Assembly (NCBI RefSeq): GCF_902806685.2
Contig: NC_048550.1
Coordinates: 3,515,383 to 3,579,382, forward strand
Origin: Maniola hyperantus
Taxonomy: Eukaryota; Arthropoda; Insecta; Lepidoptera; Nymphalidae
Direction of reading: 5' to 3'
DNA: 64,000 nt
The notes under the pieces were generated by a model, which saw nothing but the letters and a program-made list of their open reading frames with translations, had not been told where the DNA came from and searched no databases. The translations under genes were made by a program, and so were the position numbers. This document shows, one piece after another, positions 10,331 through 21,302 of the stretch (positions are counted from its first letter, which is position 1; each line of letters starts with the position of its first letter).

Positions 10331-10457
10331 GCTAAGACTTATGGAGTGTACTTTAACTTTGCTCAGTTAAAACGAGACAGATTTATTTATGATACATATA
10401 TCTATCTCGTTTTAACTCTGGCTGAGCAAAATCAAAGTACACTCTGTAGGTTTCAGC
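10331..10457. mobile_element. MITE with about 50-bp inverted ends
   Basis: GTGTACTTTAACTTTGCTCA and AGTTAAAACGAGACAGAT at the left pair with TATCTCGTTTTAACT, then GCTGAGCAAAATCAAAGTAC at the right. Confidence 0.75.
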
Positions 10458-10527
10458 CTTTTTTCACATTTTCATTTATTTCAGCATTTCGAAGCCTCCA
10501 AAAAACTTTCAAAAATCCTCAGTAGCC

Positions 10528-10629
10528 AAATCACAAATTAGGCTGAAATACTAGTAGAGTGTAAAATCACAAATTAGGCTGAAATACTAGTAGAGTGTAA
10601 AATCACAAATTAGGCTGAAATAGAGTGTA
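10528..10629. repeat. Tandem repeat, 36-bp unit, about 2.8 copies
   Basis: Units start at 10528, 10564 and 10600 with AAATCACAAATTAGGCTGAA. The third loses part of its end. Confidence 0.9.
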
Positions 10630-10884
10630 AAAGCCAGTTTGTAGCTGAACGGATCGCTTTAGTAAAATTAATGAATATTTTCGAGCTTGTTTCGCTCGCG
10701 CTTACTCGTAGATTAAGTTATAACATTTTTGTTCAGTTCCAAACCTAGTTTTACAAAAGTTAATTCAGTATCTAATCTAGGTATCTGAATCACGGAATAT
10801 CTTAATTGCTGATGTCTTGTAAGCTTTCTTCACGCCTGTTCGACGGCATCAAGGAAACGCAAACACACGGCGAATTTACCATAA

Positions 10885-11070
10885 GTTGGTAAGTATAGTG
10901 TTGGAAGACACCCACTGGGTGGACGGACGACATCAGGCAAGTTGCAGGGAGCCGCTGGATTCAGGCGGCGCAAGATCGTGGCGCGTGGAAGTCCATACAA
11001 GAGACAACCCTCACATCCCTACAACCAACAGTGGACGTCTATCAATTGTTGATGGTGATGACGAGGTAAG
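10885..11070 (+). mobile_element. LINE 3'-end remnant
   Basis: One frame reads TGWTDDIRQVAGSRWIQAAQ then DRGAWKSIQET, the C-terminal tail after reverse transcriptase in lepidopteran non-LTR elements. GATGGTGATGACGA follows. It is closely related to 37455-37590. Confidence 0.7.
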
Positions 11071-11445
11071 TATATAGTGATGACCAAAACGGAGGTATTC
11101 CCCGCTCGCATGTGAACGGGAGGCTTCACAACGGCACGCGTCAGTCTCGTGCGCAATTAGCGTTGGTCACAGCGCGGCTCAACAACAATAGCTTGATGCC
11201 AGATAGCGATATCAGATCGCGACGCTCCTCTCTGAATTACTTTGCTTAACCTTTGTCTATGTTTAATCTATGTAACAAAGTAGAGCGACAATGTTCACAT
11301 ACTTAGGAAGAGAAAACATTCTCCTGAAATAAAAAAATCGGTCAAGTGCGAATCAGACTTGCACACGAAGGGTTGACAGAAATACTCAATTTATTTTTCA
11401 ATGTGATAAGATCCGACCAAGCCAAAAAATGAAAGAAATGATTCA

Positions 11446-11513
11446 ACATGATCTCAAAATTATTAAAAAACATTCTTCACGTGAACTGTTTTTTAATAAT
11501 TTTGAGATCATGT
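11446..11513. repeat. Perfect inverted repeat, 27-bp arms
   Basis: Arms 11446-11472 and 11487-11513 (ACATGATCTCAAAATTATTA... and complement) with a 14-base spacer. GTGAACTGTTTT occurs both inside the spacer/arm junction and just after the second arm. Confidence 0.88.
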
Positions 11514-11529
11514 GAACTGTTTTCGGTAT

Positions 11530-11720
11530 AGAGGGGCGGTGTTATAATCAATTGTTGGTTTATCCTTCAATCACGCCGCAACGAAAGAACAAATCGACAT
11601 CATTTGTTGCATGGATACAGAGACCTGTGGAGTGAGATAGGCTACTTTTAAATGCGGAAAATCAAAGAGTTCCCACGGATTTTTTTTACCTAAATCCACT
11701 CGGATAAAGTTGCAAGCAGC
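11530..11720 (-). repeat. Rep-1 fragment, reverse
   Basis: 'CAATCACGCCGCAACG', 'AAAATCAAAGAGTTCCCACG' and ACCTAAATCCAC follow the order of full Rep-1 copies such as 40829-41044. Confidence 0.65.
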
Positions 11721-12254
11721 CTCTAGTATTAAATACCAAAAGCTTTCTTTTTATCGTCTGTATACAGCTTTATAGTCACTCAAACAATATCTAGAATGTA
11801 GTGTGCAAAGTGCAAATCTCCCATTTATAAACGTAACCGATTTACATGTTAACCGCGATAATATCGTAAAGGTTGCGCCCGTTGTTCGCGTTCCGGTTCA
11901 AACTGTTTTTATAGCCCGCCCTACACTCGTCCGCGAATCACGGCCGCAAGTTTAATTTTTTGATTTAATTTAACCAGTTTCCTTAAATTTCTCTCACTAT
12001 CTGAGTTCATCAATTCTATTTTAGTCCCAGTAAGTAGTTTAACTCTTAAAAGAATACAGACGAAGTTGAACCTACTGAGAAATAGTCTCACTAGTTTTTT
12101 TTTTTAATTCTTTATTTAGCCAAATTATAATTATACAATTTTACGCTTGACATTCTCAAACTCAGTTGAGTTTGTATGGATGTTGCACATTCCTCTTATA
12201 AAACTAAACTAAACTAGATAATAACTAAGTACAAATCAAAACTGATGAAATCTA
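11721..12254. other. Intergenic, no gene seen
   Basis: AT-rich with a T-run at about 12093. The short inverted CTCAAACTCAGTTGAGTTTG lies at 12156-12175. Nothing else is supported. Confidence 0.4.
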
Positions 12255-12264
12255 TAATATTGGT

Positions 12265-13622
12265 TTTTTTTTTTTTTTTTTTTTTTTTAATTTTTTTTTT
12301 TTTTTAATACAATAAAACTTAAAGCTAGCCTTATCTAATTACTATATAAATCATGACCGCGTGGAATGGTGCCAAGAATACTGGCTGCATTTCCGCGCTG
12401 GACAGCTAGGCTGATCCGCTGCGCAAAAAATGAGCCAGCCCTTCTGTCACCAGTTGAGGCTATTAATCGCGGTGAAATGTCTCGTAAAAAATTTTTAGCA
12501 CTAAGACTCCATGGCCCCAGGGTCTCCACGGCAAACGGCACAAAAATGTAACTCTCTATAAGAGAGGCATACTTGCGCCGCTTGCCGTTTTCAGCTGTTT
12601 CTGCTGCGGCTCCCGGTCTTGATGCTGTCTTCCTGATATGACACGGGGCCAATGTGTCAACGCAAGTTGCGTCCCACATTAGCGCCCGTCCCCGTTCCCA
12701 GGGAACCAGCGTCAATCCATCAGGTCTCTTGCCATCATCCCGACTAATCCCTGCCGGCTCAATGAGCGCAGGAATATTTATGGTGGCAAGAGCTCTTTTA
12801 ATTGTATCGTTAAGAGAGCCATGCCTAAACAGCCTACCGGAGCTCCTTTGGCAAGAGAGTCCGTGGATTCCAAATTTATCAACCTCTTTTCCACACGGAC
12901 ATCTGTGCTGATGGCACAGTGGTGTTCCCAATCTGAGACCTAGAGCCACACGAAAACTTTCGTTATCTAAAAGTGTGCCGAGATTTTTTGATGGCAAGGC
13001 ATGCAGCCAATACCCAGATTCCTTTTCGGATAATGCTAGAAGCCTGGCACGATCTCTGTCACTTGTAAGATTTTGAACCAAATTCGTATGTGTCAGTTGA
13101 ACCAATGGCAAATCCCAAAGTTTTTGTGTAGTACGTTCCTTCGGGATGTCGACATTGGGACATCTGACCTTCCAACTCTCTAGGGCCTCTGTGGCATAGG
13201 TCAATGATGAATTGGATTTGAGAATTTGAGAGCTAAGCTCTTTTATACTATGCACAGAGGACAGAAAAGCCGGAAGAGCTACACTGGAAATTTTCCTCAC
13301 GCCGATGCCACCGTACTTGACCGGTAAAGTTGCTTGGTTCCAGGAGTGCTCATCAAAAGTTAAATTTAGAATTTGTTCTAGTGTACTTTTAAGGGTGGCA
13401 TCCATGTTATCGAGTAGTCCATGAAATTTCCAAATTGGACTCGCGCGGAGAATGTAAATTAATTTAGGTACAAAAAGGCAATATTTTAGGATCGAAAATG
13501 CAATGTGAGAATTTAGAGTGCCCAATTTGTCGGTATTAGCCGAAAATGTTCTGACTTTTTGATCCAAGAGTGGTTGTATGGATTCATTATAAAGAGGAGC
13601 ACCGAGAAGGCAAAGTGAACGT
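12265..13622 (-). mobile_element. 5'-truncated non-LTR retrotransposon with restriction-like endonuclease
   Basis: The insertion is bounded by a 10-bp direct repeat, TAATATTGGT, at 12255-12264 and 13623-13632. On the minus strand it runs from mid-ORF (5' truncation at 13622) to an A-rich tail (12265-12306). The open frame has no internal stops, so it is probably young relative to the other LINE stubs in the window. The endonuclease type places it among R2/Dong/NeSL-like elements, not the AP-endonuclease LINEs. Confidence 0.88.
12335..13621 (-). CDS. Reverse transcriptase C-terminus plus restriction-like endonuclease (LINE ORF, 5' truncated)
   Basis: 428 open codons with no natural start, because the 5' end is lost. 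The first residues include SLCLLGAPLYNESIQPLL, typical of the region after the RT catalytic palm. A thumb-like stretch follows (ATLPVKYGGIGVRK). The last third holds a zinc-knuckle-like CPC...HGLSC cluster, then GKRPDGLTLVPWERG and MWDATCVDT, which match the R/KPD...D core of the PD-(D/E)XK endonuclease of site-selective LINEs. It ends about 30 codons after AGSFFAQRISLAVQRGNAA. In the intact family this protein nicks target DNA and primes reverse transcription from the nick. The catalytic YxDD part of RT is missing here, so the copy cannot move by itself. Confidence 0.88.
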   Translation of the reverse strand, partial: RSLCLLGAPLYNESIQPLLDQKVRTFSANTDKLGTLNSHIAFSILKYCLFVPKLIYILRASPIWKFHGLLDNMDATLKSTLEQILNLTFDEHSWNQATLPVKYGGIGVRKISSVALPAFLSSVHSIKELSSQILKSNSSLTYATEALESWKVRCPNVDIPKERTTQKLWDLPLVQLTHTNLVQNLTSDRDRARLLALSEKESGYWLHALPSKNLGTLLDNESFRVALGLRLGTPLCHQHRCPCGKEVDKFGIHGLSCQRSSGRLFRHGSLNDTIKRALATINIPALIEPAGISRDDGKRPDGLTLVPWERGRALMWDATCVDTLAPCHIRKTASRPGAAAETAENGKRRKYASLIESYIFVPFAVETLGPWSLSAKNFLRDISPRLIASTGDRRAGSFFAQRISLAVQRGNAASILGTIPRGHDLYSN

Positions 13623-13632
13623 TAATATTGGT

Positions 13633-14689
13633 AGATAAAATGTAGGTCGGTAGGTAATTAGCGAAATGTAACTAAATGCTCGCGATTATTATGACTTCGC
13701 ACCTCAAATGTTGAACTGGGAATGAGCGAAATTTTACTGTTTCTGTATGACGTCATCTACGGATTTTGCAGTAGTGAAATATTAGGTAATGCCTTTACCT
13801 GAAAGAGCGGCTTCAGATTAGTGTTTTTCGCGCGCTCGTTTTTAGTACGCGCGTATACGAACGTATTTTGTCGAACACACCTACACGTGCTCGTATTGTT
13901 GAAGCGTGAAATGTAGGGTGCATGTAAGCACATATGCCAAAACGAGCGTAAAATACACAAAAACAGTAGTCTGAAACCTCCCAAAGGCATAAAAGACTTC
14001 AATAGTTACGCTACTATAGAGAAATGAGAATGTGTCGTTACTCTAACGGCATTAAACTTAAAACTTTTCGCAGTCTAACTCGCAGTTCCTTTGTCGCAAA
14101 CAACAAAACCGACAATCAACACGTCGCGGGATAGCATAGCCTAAGATAAAGTTATGTGTAATGATATAGCGAAATAAAAGATTTTCTTTCTTTCACATAT
14201 TGGACTGCCGCAAAGCCACGAAACCTTATGTATCGCAGCGTTCGCGGCCCGAGTGTAGAGCGGGCTTATTAGGAAAAGATTTATGGTGTGTTAGTTGCTC
14301 CGTAATTATAAATGATGTTGCTCTAATTATTGGCTGTACTGCACAGTGTACGTTTCTGAACTTCATTGTTTTCTCGATATACCGATTAAAGATACATTTG
14401 TTAGCTTTTAATTAATGATGAATATTTATGTTCTATTTGTGTTCTTTGATCTTCCGTTTGCAATTTCACTCCTTTATTTTTTATTTTTTTTACCTTGCAG
14501 AGATTTCCATGAAGAACTAAACTTGAAATTTCATCTTTTTCATATTATTTTACATACCGTTTTTGTAGGAGAGTTAAGACGATTTGCAAGGTAGGTATAT
14601 CGTTTGTCAAAATTTTAGTTGCTTTGCCTTTTATTAATTAATTAAGTAAGTACTAGACTACTAGATGATGGCCGAGACATTGGGTAGAT
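13633..14689. other. Intergenic, no gene supported
   Basis: Unique-looking. At 14489-14592 a polypyrimidine tract, TTGCAG acceptor, open frame of about 95 bases and GCAAG/GTAGGT donor line up. The encoded residues are not convincing, so I do not call an exon. Confidence 0.35.
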
Positions 14690-14985
14690 TTAGGTTTTTA
14701 AAAATCTCGTGGAAACTCTTCGATTTTCCAGGTTAAAGCGGAGCCTATGTTTGTCTCCGGGATGCAAGTTATCTCCCGTGCCTTTCGCGAAAATCGGTAA
14801 AACTGATGGGCGTTATAAAATTCCGTGGGAACTGCTTGATTTTCCAGGATAAAGTAGCTTATGTCCGTCTCCAAGTCGCAAACTATATCTGTATCTTTCG
14901 TCAAAATCGGTTAAGCGCATGGCCTATGAAAAGCTAGCAGACAGACAGACACATTTTCGCATTTATAAGTACGAATAGGCAACTA
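14690..14985 (+). repeat. Rep-1, two units in tandem
   Basis: 'GATTTTCCAGG' and 'GTCTCCGGGATGCAAG' occur twice about 125 bases apart. The end is AGACAGACAGACACA, then TTTCGCATTTATAA, as in other Rep-1 copies. Confidence 0.75.
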
Positions 14986-15168
14986 CCTAGGTTAAAAATG
15001 TTCAAAATTAACCTTATCACAAACTAACTCGCTTCTCTCTTAACAAGAATTTAAAACATCGATGATCTGAACTTCTTGCGCGGTTGTGCATGCACCTGCA
15101 ATCTTAATTAACGAACGGGTCAGTAAAATACGCTGAAGCTTCGACAGGGTCCCGGAGTTACATGTTAA

Positions 15169-15410
15169 TTCTTTCAACGTGAATGGTTAAGTCACAGTTG
15201 GATTGTCATTTTAATGAGTTCCGTAGACTTTGTAATAATGCTCAATGCCCGGGCACGCATCTCTAACTGATCGGAGCTAATGTGCGTTTTAAGAAATTAA
15301 AATATCACTCGCTTTAACGGTGAAGGGAAACATCGTGAGGAAACCTGCATGCCTGAGAGTTGTCCATAATGTTCTCATAGGTGTTTGAAGTCTACCAATC
15401 CGCACATGAG
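15169..15410 (+). mobile_element. SINE-A with a replaced 5' head
   Basis: In place of the tRNA part are about 75 bases starting TTCTTTCAACGTGAATGG, joined to the SINE-A body at GCCCGGGCACGCATCTCTAA. The same junction recurs at 23396-23628. Confidence 0.75.
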
Positions 15411-16012
15411 TTAAATGAATATCTACTGCTACCTCACTGTTCCTGTGAATTAAAAATTTGAATTCCTGTGAATTTAAAATTTGAATTTAAATTATTAGCA
15501 CGCTTACATCCTAGACTGAATCGTTACTTACAAAGTTAGTGACAGATTCACTTGACGACTCAAAAGCACTTGTAAAAATTTATTTGATTTAAAAAAATTG
15601 TGTCTATCAACTGTATTCAAGTAACAAGCCACTAAGTAAACTTGTAGTTGTAGGTATCCCTAAATCACTTAATTATTTATGTAGGTTCTTTTTCTCAATC
15701 GTTCACTCTTGACAAAGTGGTCATGGCTATATGAATTCTTCTCTGCTGCTCGTGCGATCTCCTTCCAACGACTTCTGTTGGTGCATTATGTGCACTATTT
15801 ATGTATGTACGGATCCCTAATATCTTTATCAATACCCCAATTAGCGGATAAAGCGGTCATTTAGCTAATGAATGTATAAATCCCCGACAGGAATGCTTCC
15901 GATGCGATAGTGTTTAATCAACGCGATTTATTCAGCAACGACTGAAATACGGCCAACATCTGTAGCCTAGGAGCTAGTGAGCTAAATAAGGCTTCGAAAA
16001 TGCTACAAAGTA
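15411..16012. other. Intergenic, no gene seen
   Basis: AT-rich with a duplicated AATTCCTGTGAATT near 15461. No coding signal. Confidence 0.4.
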
Positions 16013-16325
16013 ATGTCATCATCATGATCAACCCATCGGCTCACTACAGAGCACGGGTCTCCTCTGAGAGTGAGAAGGGTTTGGCCATAGTCTACCACGC
16101 TGGCCATGTGCGGATCGGTAGACTTCACATACCTTTGAGAACATTATGGAGAACTCTCAGGCATGCAGGTTTCCTCACGATGTTTTCCTTCACCGTTAAA
16201 GCAAGTGATATTTAATTACTTAAAACGCACATAACTCCAAATAGTTAGAGGTGTGTGCCCGGGGATCAAACCCCCGACCTCCGATTAGAAGGCGGACGTC
16301 CTAACTACTAGGCTATCACAGCTTT
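16013..16325 (-). mobile_element. SINE-A, near full length, reverse
   Basis: Starts TCATCATGATCAACCCATCG, passes 'GGTTTCCTCACGATG' and ends with GGGGATCAAACCCCCGACC and CTAGGCTATCACAG, the reverse B and A boxes. Confidence 0.85.
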
Positions 16326-16359
16326 TGTGTCACAGCACACAAAGTAATGTGTCCAGCTA

Positions 16360-16652
16360 TTACTACCCATATTATAAACGTGAAAGTGGCTGTGTCTGTT
16401 GGTTTATTGATTTATCCTTTAATCATGATCCAACGAAGCAACGGATGGACGTGGTTTTTTAAATGGATATAGTTAGGGAGACAATCTATAGGTTACTTTT
16501 GTTCCGAGAAATTAAAGACTACCCACGGGATTTTTATTCCACGCGGGAAAATGACACACTTAAGCTACTTTTTTCCCAGAAAATCATGTTTCTAAGGGCT
16601 ATTTAAAAATCTAAATCCAGGTGGACGAAGTAAGTGGCATCAGCTAGTGACA
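16360..16652 (-). repeat. Rep-1, near full length, reverse
   Basis: Starts ATTATAAACGTGAAAGTG, includes 'CTACCCACGGGATTTTTATT', ends TGGCATCAGCTAGTGA. Confidence 0.75.
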
Positions 16653-16849
16653 AATAGTTTAGGAGCTAAATAATGTCTTACAAATACCTACGGAATAAAA
16701 GTGTCATCTTGTCACTTGCTAGTGCTACATGGCACATAGTTTAAGAGCACTTGCACTGAATGACGCCTCACAAATACGTTAATAAACGTGTCGGTTTGTG
16801 ACTTGCTACATGTTGATTATTACCGGTTAATTTATTTATCTTAAATATA

Positions 16850-17060
16850 TAAAAGGAAAAGGTGACTGACTGATCTATCAACGCACAGCTTAAACTACTG
16901 GACGGATCGGGCTGAAATTTGGCATGCAGATAGCTATTATGGCGTAGGCATCCGCTAAAAAGGATTTTTGAAAATTCAACCCCTAAGGGGGTGAAATAGG
17001 GGTTTGAAGTTTGTGTACTTAGTACACTCGGACGAAGTCACGAGCATACGGTAGTGTAGG
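16850..17060 (+). repeat. Rep-2 copy
   Basis: TATAAAAGGAAAAGGTGACT at the start, 'ATCAACGCACAGCTTAAAC', 'AACCCCTAAGGGGGTGAAAT'. Ends at the degenerate CGGACGAAGTCACGAGCATA. Confidence 0.75.
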
Positions 17061-17274
17061 TACTATAAGAAAGAACACTCATCATTTAAATGTAACGATT
17101 TCTATGTTGTAGCCATTGACTTATATATTACTTCGTATGGACAGGGCTATTGAACAAACAAAATGGCACCGATTCAGTGGTGCTTTAGCACCAATGTAAC
17201 CTCAGTAACGTCTAGATTTAAAACTGGTCGTTGTAGCCTACGGTTAAAGCACAGCCTGTAGGTACTGTAGGTAT

Positions 17275-17492
17275 AGTCAGACCAGAATCTCATGGCAAAT
17301 AGGCATAGGCAATTATTTTTCGGCATATACTATTTAAAAAAAAACAAATAATTTTCACTATGACACTGAGTAACAATATTCACCAAAGAGTACTATATTA
17401 TGTATACATAGGATATTACCAGAGTGCAGTTGCTAACTTTGGAATTTCATCTCCGTATTTTTCATGAGATTCTGGTCAAGACTGTCTTGTCA
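17275..17492. mobile_element. MITE with GACCAGAATCTCATG ends
   Basis: GACCAGAATCTCATG near 17280 faces CATGAGATTCTGGTC near 17470. A related one-sided piece lies at 55745-55800. Confidence 0.7.
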
Positions 17493-18838
17493 TTTCGAAC
17501 AAAAAATTTTTTTCCCTTACAACTTGATGTCCAGTGGACATTTGGCACACTAACTTTAAAGCTTCTTAGAAGTTAGAACACATTTTTTGTTAAGAATAGC
17601 CGTTACACCCAGTTAATTTAATGTTTAGTTACATGACATCTAATTCAAGAGTTTACGCAGTGAATATTCACCAAAATTTTTTAACAATTTATTTTATGGT
17701 TTTTCTAAAGCTTGAATATTAGAAAATAAATTGTACACAGATCAACTTTGCTTTTATAAAAAAATATTGATGATGAGAAAATAAAATTCTTACCATGCAA
17801 TGTTCGAATGAAATAATTATTTTGCGAATATAATACAAAATGCGTCTCTTTGTAATATCCAACAGTAGGTAAGTAAAGTATAGGTAGGTAGGTACCTAGG
17901 TTTTTTTTATCTACTATCAAGAAAAATAGACTCTTGTAAAAGTTGCATTTCTAAAAATAGTTTTGAAATAGGTATAGTTTATAGACCATAATAGAGTAAA
18001 GGGTAAAATAAGTCAGTGTCTAAACCCGACTTCCGACAAGATAGTGCTTAATCAACGCCTAGGATTTATACGACCACGGCTGAAATACGGCTACGTTAGT
18101 TAACCTTGATTTGTCCATTCGTGACTTTAATATTTAGAGTTGATATAAAGCCTAGTAAGCTATTTTAGGCCTTTACTAAACGAAATTTTACAGTTTAATT
18201 TGAAAAAATATTCAGGGTACAGAAGTCAAGTTGTTATGAATAAAAAAAAAATAGATATGAAAATTCGAATATTAAACACAAGTGGTGGTAACCTTTTTTT
18301 GGATATGGTCCAGACCAGACTTTGTTTATTTTATTCCTTTACTAGGGTCACTCAAACTCAGCCATTCAGTTTACAGCACTCTTTTAGCCAACATGTAATT
18401 TTATGTATTTTAGTTTCAAATTAATGTTGTTTTTTTTTCTTTTAATTTAGATATAAAGAAATATTTCTTTGTAAACCTATTAAATAAAATTTTATTTAAC
18501 TGTTTTAAACTGCCGCTTTCAAAACTGTTTGATTCTTTAATTATTATTACAATTAATGCTCCTTTTATAATTGTACGACTAGGTAAGTATATGCAGTTCC
18601 ATGCCTGGTGCGTGGTGGTTGAAACGAAATCCAAATCGCAGAATTTCGTGCGCCGAAATCCTAAAGCCTTGAGGATCTTCTCTTATTTTAATAATACTCT
18701 TTATTTTGTAAAGCAAACATATTATATACCAAAGATTACAGATATATGTATAAAGAAAAGAAGAAGGAAGTAAAATATAGAAAGCGGCCGATCTCTGCTA
18801 GCCAACCTTAGTTTTTGTAATTTTTTTTAAAAATAATA
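17493..18838. other. AT-rich intergenic, no gene supported
   Basis: No recognised repeat. A splice-like pair (TTTAATTTAG at about 18449, ACTAG/GTAAGT at about 18583) frames an open but AT-driven, non-protein-like stretch. Confidence 0.35.
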
Positions 18839-18925
18839 TTACCCGTGTTTTCTAATATTATCCCCCTTTTCCGTCCAACTGAGCGTAAAGCTTGTGCTAT
18901 GAGTAGGTACGACTTTAGTGCAACG
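18839..18925 (-). mobile_element. SINE-B 3' fragment, reverse
   Basis: 'ATTATCCCCCTTTTCC', 'GAGTAGGTACGAC' and TAGTGCAACGG match the 3' half of the SINE-B copies at 23235 and 59800. Confidence 0.6.
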
Positions 18926-19409
18926 GAAAATTAAATCACATAAGATTAAAATCTTGTGTGGTTTAATTTTCACATACGGTTTATGAAGGCAGTAGGCACA
19001 CAATGTAAACTCGCGGCGTTCACTCATAAAAATGCGTTTTATTCGCACTAGCACAGAAAATTCAATCATGTTCCAACACAGTAAAAGCTTTTTGTGTTCT
19101 CAATACAAATGTTGTTAATGTCTATCGGCGCGCAGTGAGGGATATAGAGAGCAAGCGCAGTGATCTATAGATCTCGGAACATGGAGCGATCTACGAGGTG
19201 TAATGGCTGCAAAGAATAGTCAAACAGGCAGATAGGTATTATAAAAAGGCGTTGAGTATTGCCTTAGGGCAGTCGAGCTAAGATAAAAGACAAGTTTACA
19301 CGAAAGAAAGAGAGGCATTTATTTAATTTTGCCATTTATTTAAACGTCTGCTAAGTGATTTTTCTGTAACCTTGAAGATACTACTTATTCCGTATTCTGT
19401 GGTTTAACC
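18926..19409. other. Intergenic, no gene seen
   Basis: Contains GCCATTTATTTAAACGTCTG (about 19331), weakly similar to 26878-26940. No coding signal. Confidence 0.35.
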
Positions 19410-19585
19410 GACTACTGAGTCCCCTGTTAGAAATAGACTGATTCAGGCCATAGTCCCCCACGCTGGCCAAGTTTAGATAGACAATCTTCACACCTTTGTG
19501 AATATTATATAGAACTTTCAGGCATGCAGCTTTCCTCACCATGTTTTCCTTCACCATTACAGCAAGAGATATCTAATTGCTTATG
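19410..19585 (-). mobile_element. SINE-A body, reverse
   Basis: 'CCACGCTGGCCAAG', 'AACTTTCAGGCATGCAG' and 'TTTCCTCACCATGTTTTCC' in reverse SINE-A order. Both ends worn. Confidence 0.75.
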
Positions 19586-20009
19586 GTATCGTAATACCTA
19601 TATCTGTTCTGTTCTTGATGTTATCATCATGTTATCATGGACATTAGTAGGGACTTCATATGACCAATAATTTCAACAGGTATTTACTCCAGGGTTCTTC
19701 AAATGAAGAGCGTTATAATTCTCTTGAAAGGTGAGGTCATGAGCGTTAAAGGACGAATGACGCTAACCTTATCTGTGGTAAGTCATTTATTGTTACAGTT
19801 CAAGATAACTTATCGTAACTTCAACGACCTCTGATATTTACACACACTAAGGTATTTAGCACGAAAACCACCGGTTTTGTCAAATAGGGAATATTGGTAA
19901 GGCTCCAGTTAAGTGTAGGCAATAGGGATAAGTTCTCCCTGAGATCTATCTAGTCTAGGAAATTGGTATTAATGCTATGCGATTCAAGTATCTCTAAGAT
20001 ATTGTGTGA

Positions 20010-20125
20010 AGTCTTCCAATCCGTCCTAGGCCAGCGTGGTGAACTATGGCCAAACCCTTTCTCATACTGAGAGGAGACCCGTGCGCTGTAGTGAGCCGGC
20101 TATGGGTTGATCATGATGATTCAAG
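20010..20125 (+). mobile_element. SINE-A 3' fragment
   Basis: 'CCAGCGTGGTGAACTATGGC' through GAGGAGACCCGTGCGCTGTA to GTTGATCATGATGA. Confidence 0.8.
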
Positions 20126-20144
20126 TCTACATATTTAGTAACTA

Positions 20145-20345
20145 CTAACTAGCTTATGCTGGCGACTTTACACGTGGACTACGAAAATTCGAACCCCTAT
20201 TTTACCCCCTTAGGGATTGAATTTGCAAAAATCCTTTCTTAGCGGTTGCCCACGTCATAATAGCTATTTGCATGCCAAAAAGTCAGATCCGTCTAGGAGT
20301 TTGAGCTGTGCGTTGATAGATTAGTCAGTCATTCAGTCAGTTTTT
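20145..20345 (-). repeat. Rep-2 copy, reverse
   Basis: 'CCCCTATTTTACCCCCTTAG' and 'GAGCTGTGCGTTGATAGATT', ending in an AGTCAGTCATTCAGTCAG tail. Confidence 0.75.
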
Positions 20346-20539
20346 TCTTCTATATAAGGAAAATATAATACGTATATATATAGACTATCTGACTTTCATC
20401 CCCTATTTAAGCCTCGTAGGGGTACAATTTCCAAATCCTTCCAAAAAATTACTTCTGAGTGGATGTTGCGAATTTGACTCGCTGCTTGCCAAAGCAATGC
20501 GTGGGACTGCAATAGGTTTTTTATTCAGATACAAGCACA

Positions 20540-20710
20540 GACCACTAAGAATTGTCTGTGGATACAACTACTCTTGACTGCAATCTCACCTAATGGTAAG
20601 TGATGATGCAGTCTAACATGGAAGCGGACTAAGATGTAAGGGATATGGTAGGTTTAATTAAATCCATACTACTTTGGTTTCTACACGGCATAGTACATAC
20701 TACGAGTTTC
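20540..20710. repeat. Dispersed lepidopteran repeat fragment
   Basis: 'GACTGCAATCTCACCTAATG', 'GTAAGTGATGATGCAGTCTA' and 'TTTGGTTTCTACACGGCATA' form a block I recognise from many lepidopteran sequences. Class unknown. Confidence 0.5.
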
Positions 20711-20794
20711 AGCAATGAAATGAATGACCGATAAAAAAAGATAAGCCAGTTATTGCGAACCAAAGTTTTTCTAGCGAATCAGATAATATGTACC

Positions 20795-20870
20795 TCATCA
20801 TCATGATCAACCCATCACCGGCTCACTACAGAGCGCGGGTCTCCTCTCAGAGTGAGAAGGGTTTTGGCCC
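20795..20870 (-). mobile_element. SINE-A 3' fragment, reverse
   Basis: TCATCATGATCAACCCATCA to GAGTGAGAAGGGTTTTGGCC. The break is abrupt, so it is truncated. Confidence 0.8.
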
Positions 20871-21059
20871 TACATGGTGTAAATAATTGGAAACTTGAAA
20901 ACAAAAAAATAACTAAGAAAGTAATATTAAAAGTTATACAAGGCGTCGCAGCTTCGGATGGCTTCTGATTGATTTGATAAACACTTTGCCTTTGAATAAT
21001 ACGAGGTGCGTCAATATCGCTAGAGGAGACCAATTTGTTAAATAATAATTAATGTGTAC

Positions 21060-21302
21060 ATGGGCATATAAGGCGGAGGGAAGAAACCCATGTCACTAGA
21101 AGAATGTTAAATTATATGCATGTGGAAGGAAAAAAGAGGAGATGACGACCAAAGAAAAGGTGAATATATCCACGCGTGAAAGAGAATATGCGTGTAAAAT
21201 GGGTGGATAATGCGTTGACGGATGACAGAAGTGAGTGGAAGAAAAATGTTGTGCCGACCCTACGTAACGTGGGATAAGGTACGGAAGAAGAAGAAGAAGA
21301 CA
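21060..21302 (+). mobile_element. LINE 3'-end remnant ending in (GAA)n
   Basis: Frames carry WIMR, then LTDDRSEWKKNVVPT and WDKVRK, a decayed version of the TDDRxEWKKKTxCADPT...WDKG tail of another lepidopteran LINE group. Several frame breaks. GAAGAAGAAGAAGA closes it. Confidence 0.65.

Noticed and set aside
14500..14592. Open stretch between TTGCAG and GCAAG/GTAGGT
   Set aside because: It enters in a phase unlike the exon at 9944, and its residues look random. Splice-like motifs are common in such DNA.
18449..18583. Splice-bounded, phase-1-compatible open stretch that could be an exon of the 9944 gene
   Set aside because: The residues are dominated by Leu, Ile, Phe and Lys from AT-rich DNA, and the region shows no other coding sign.
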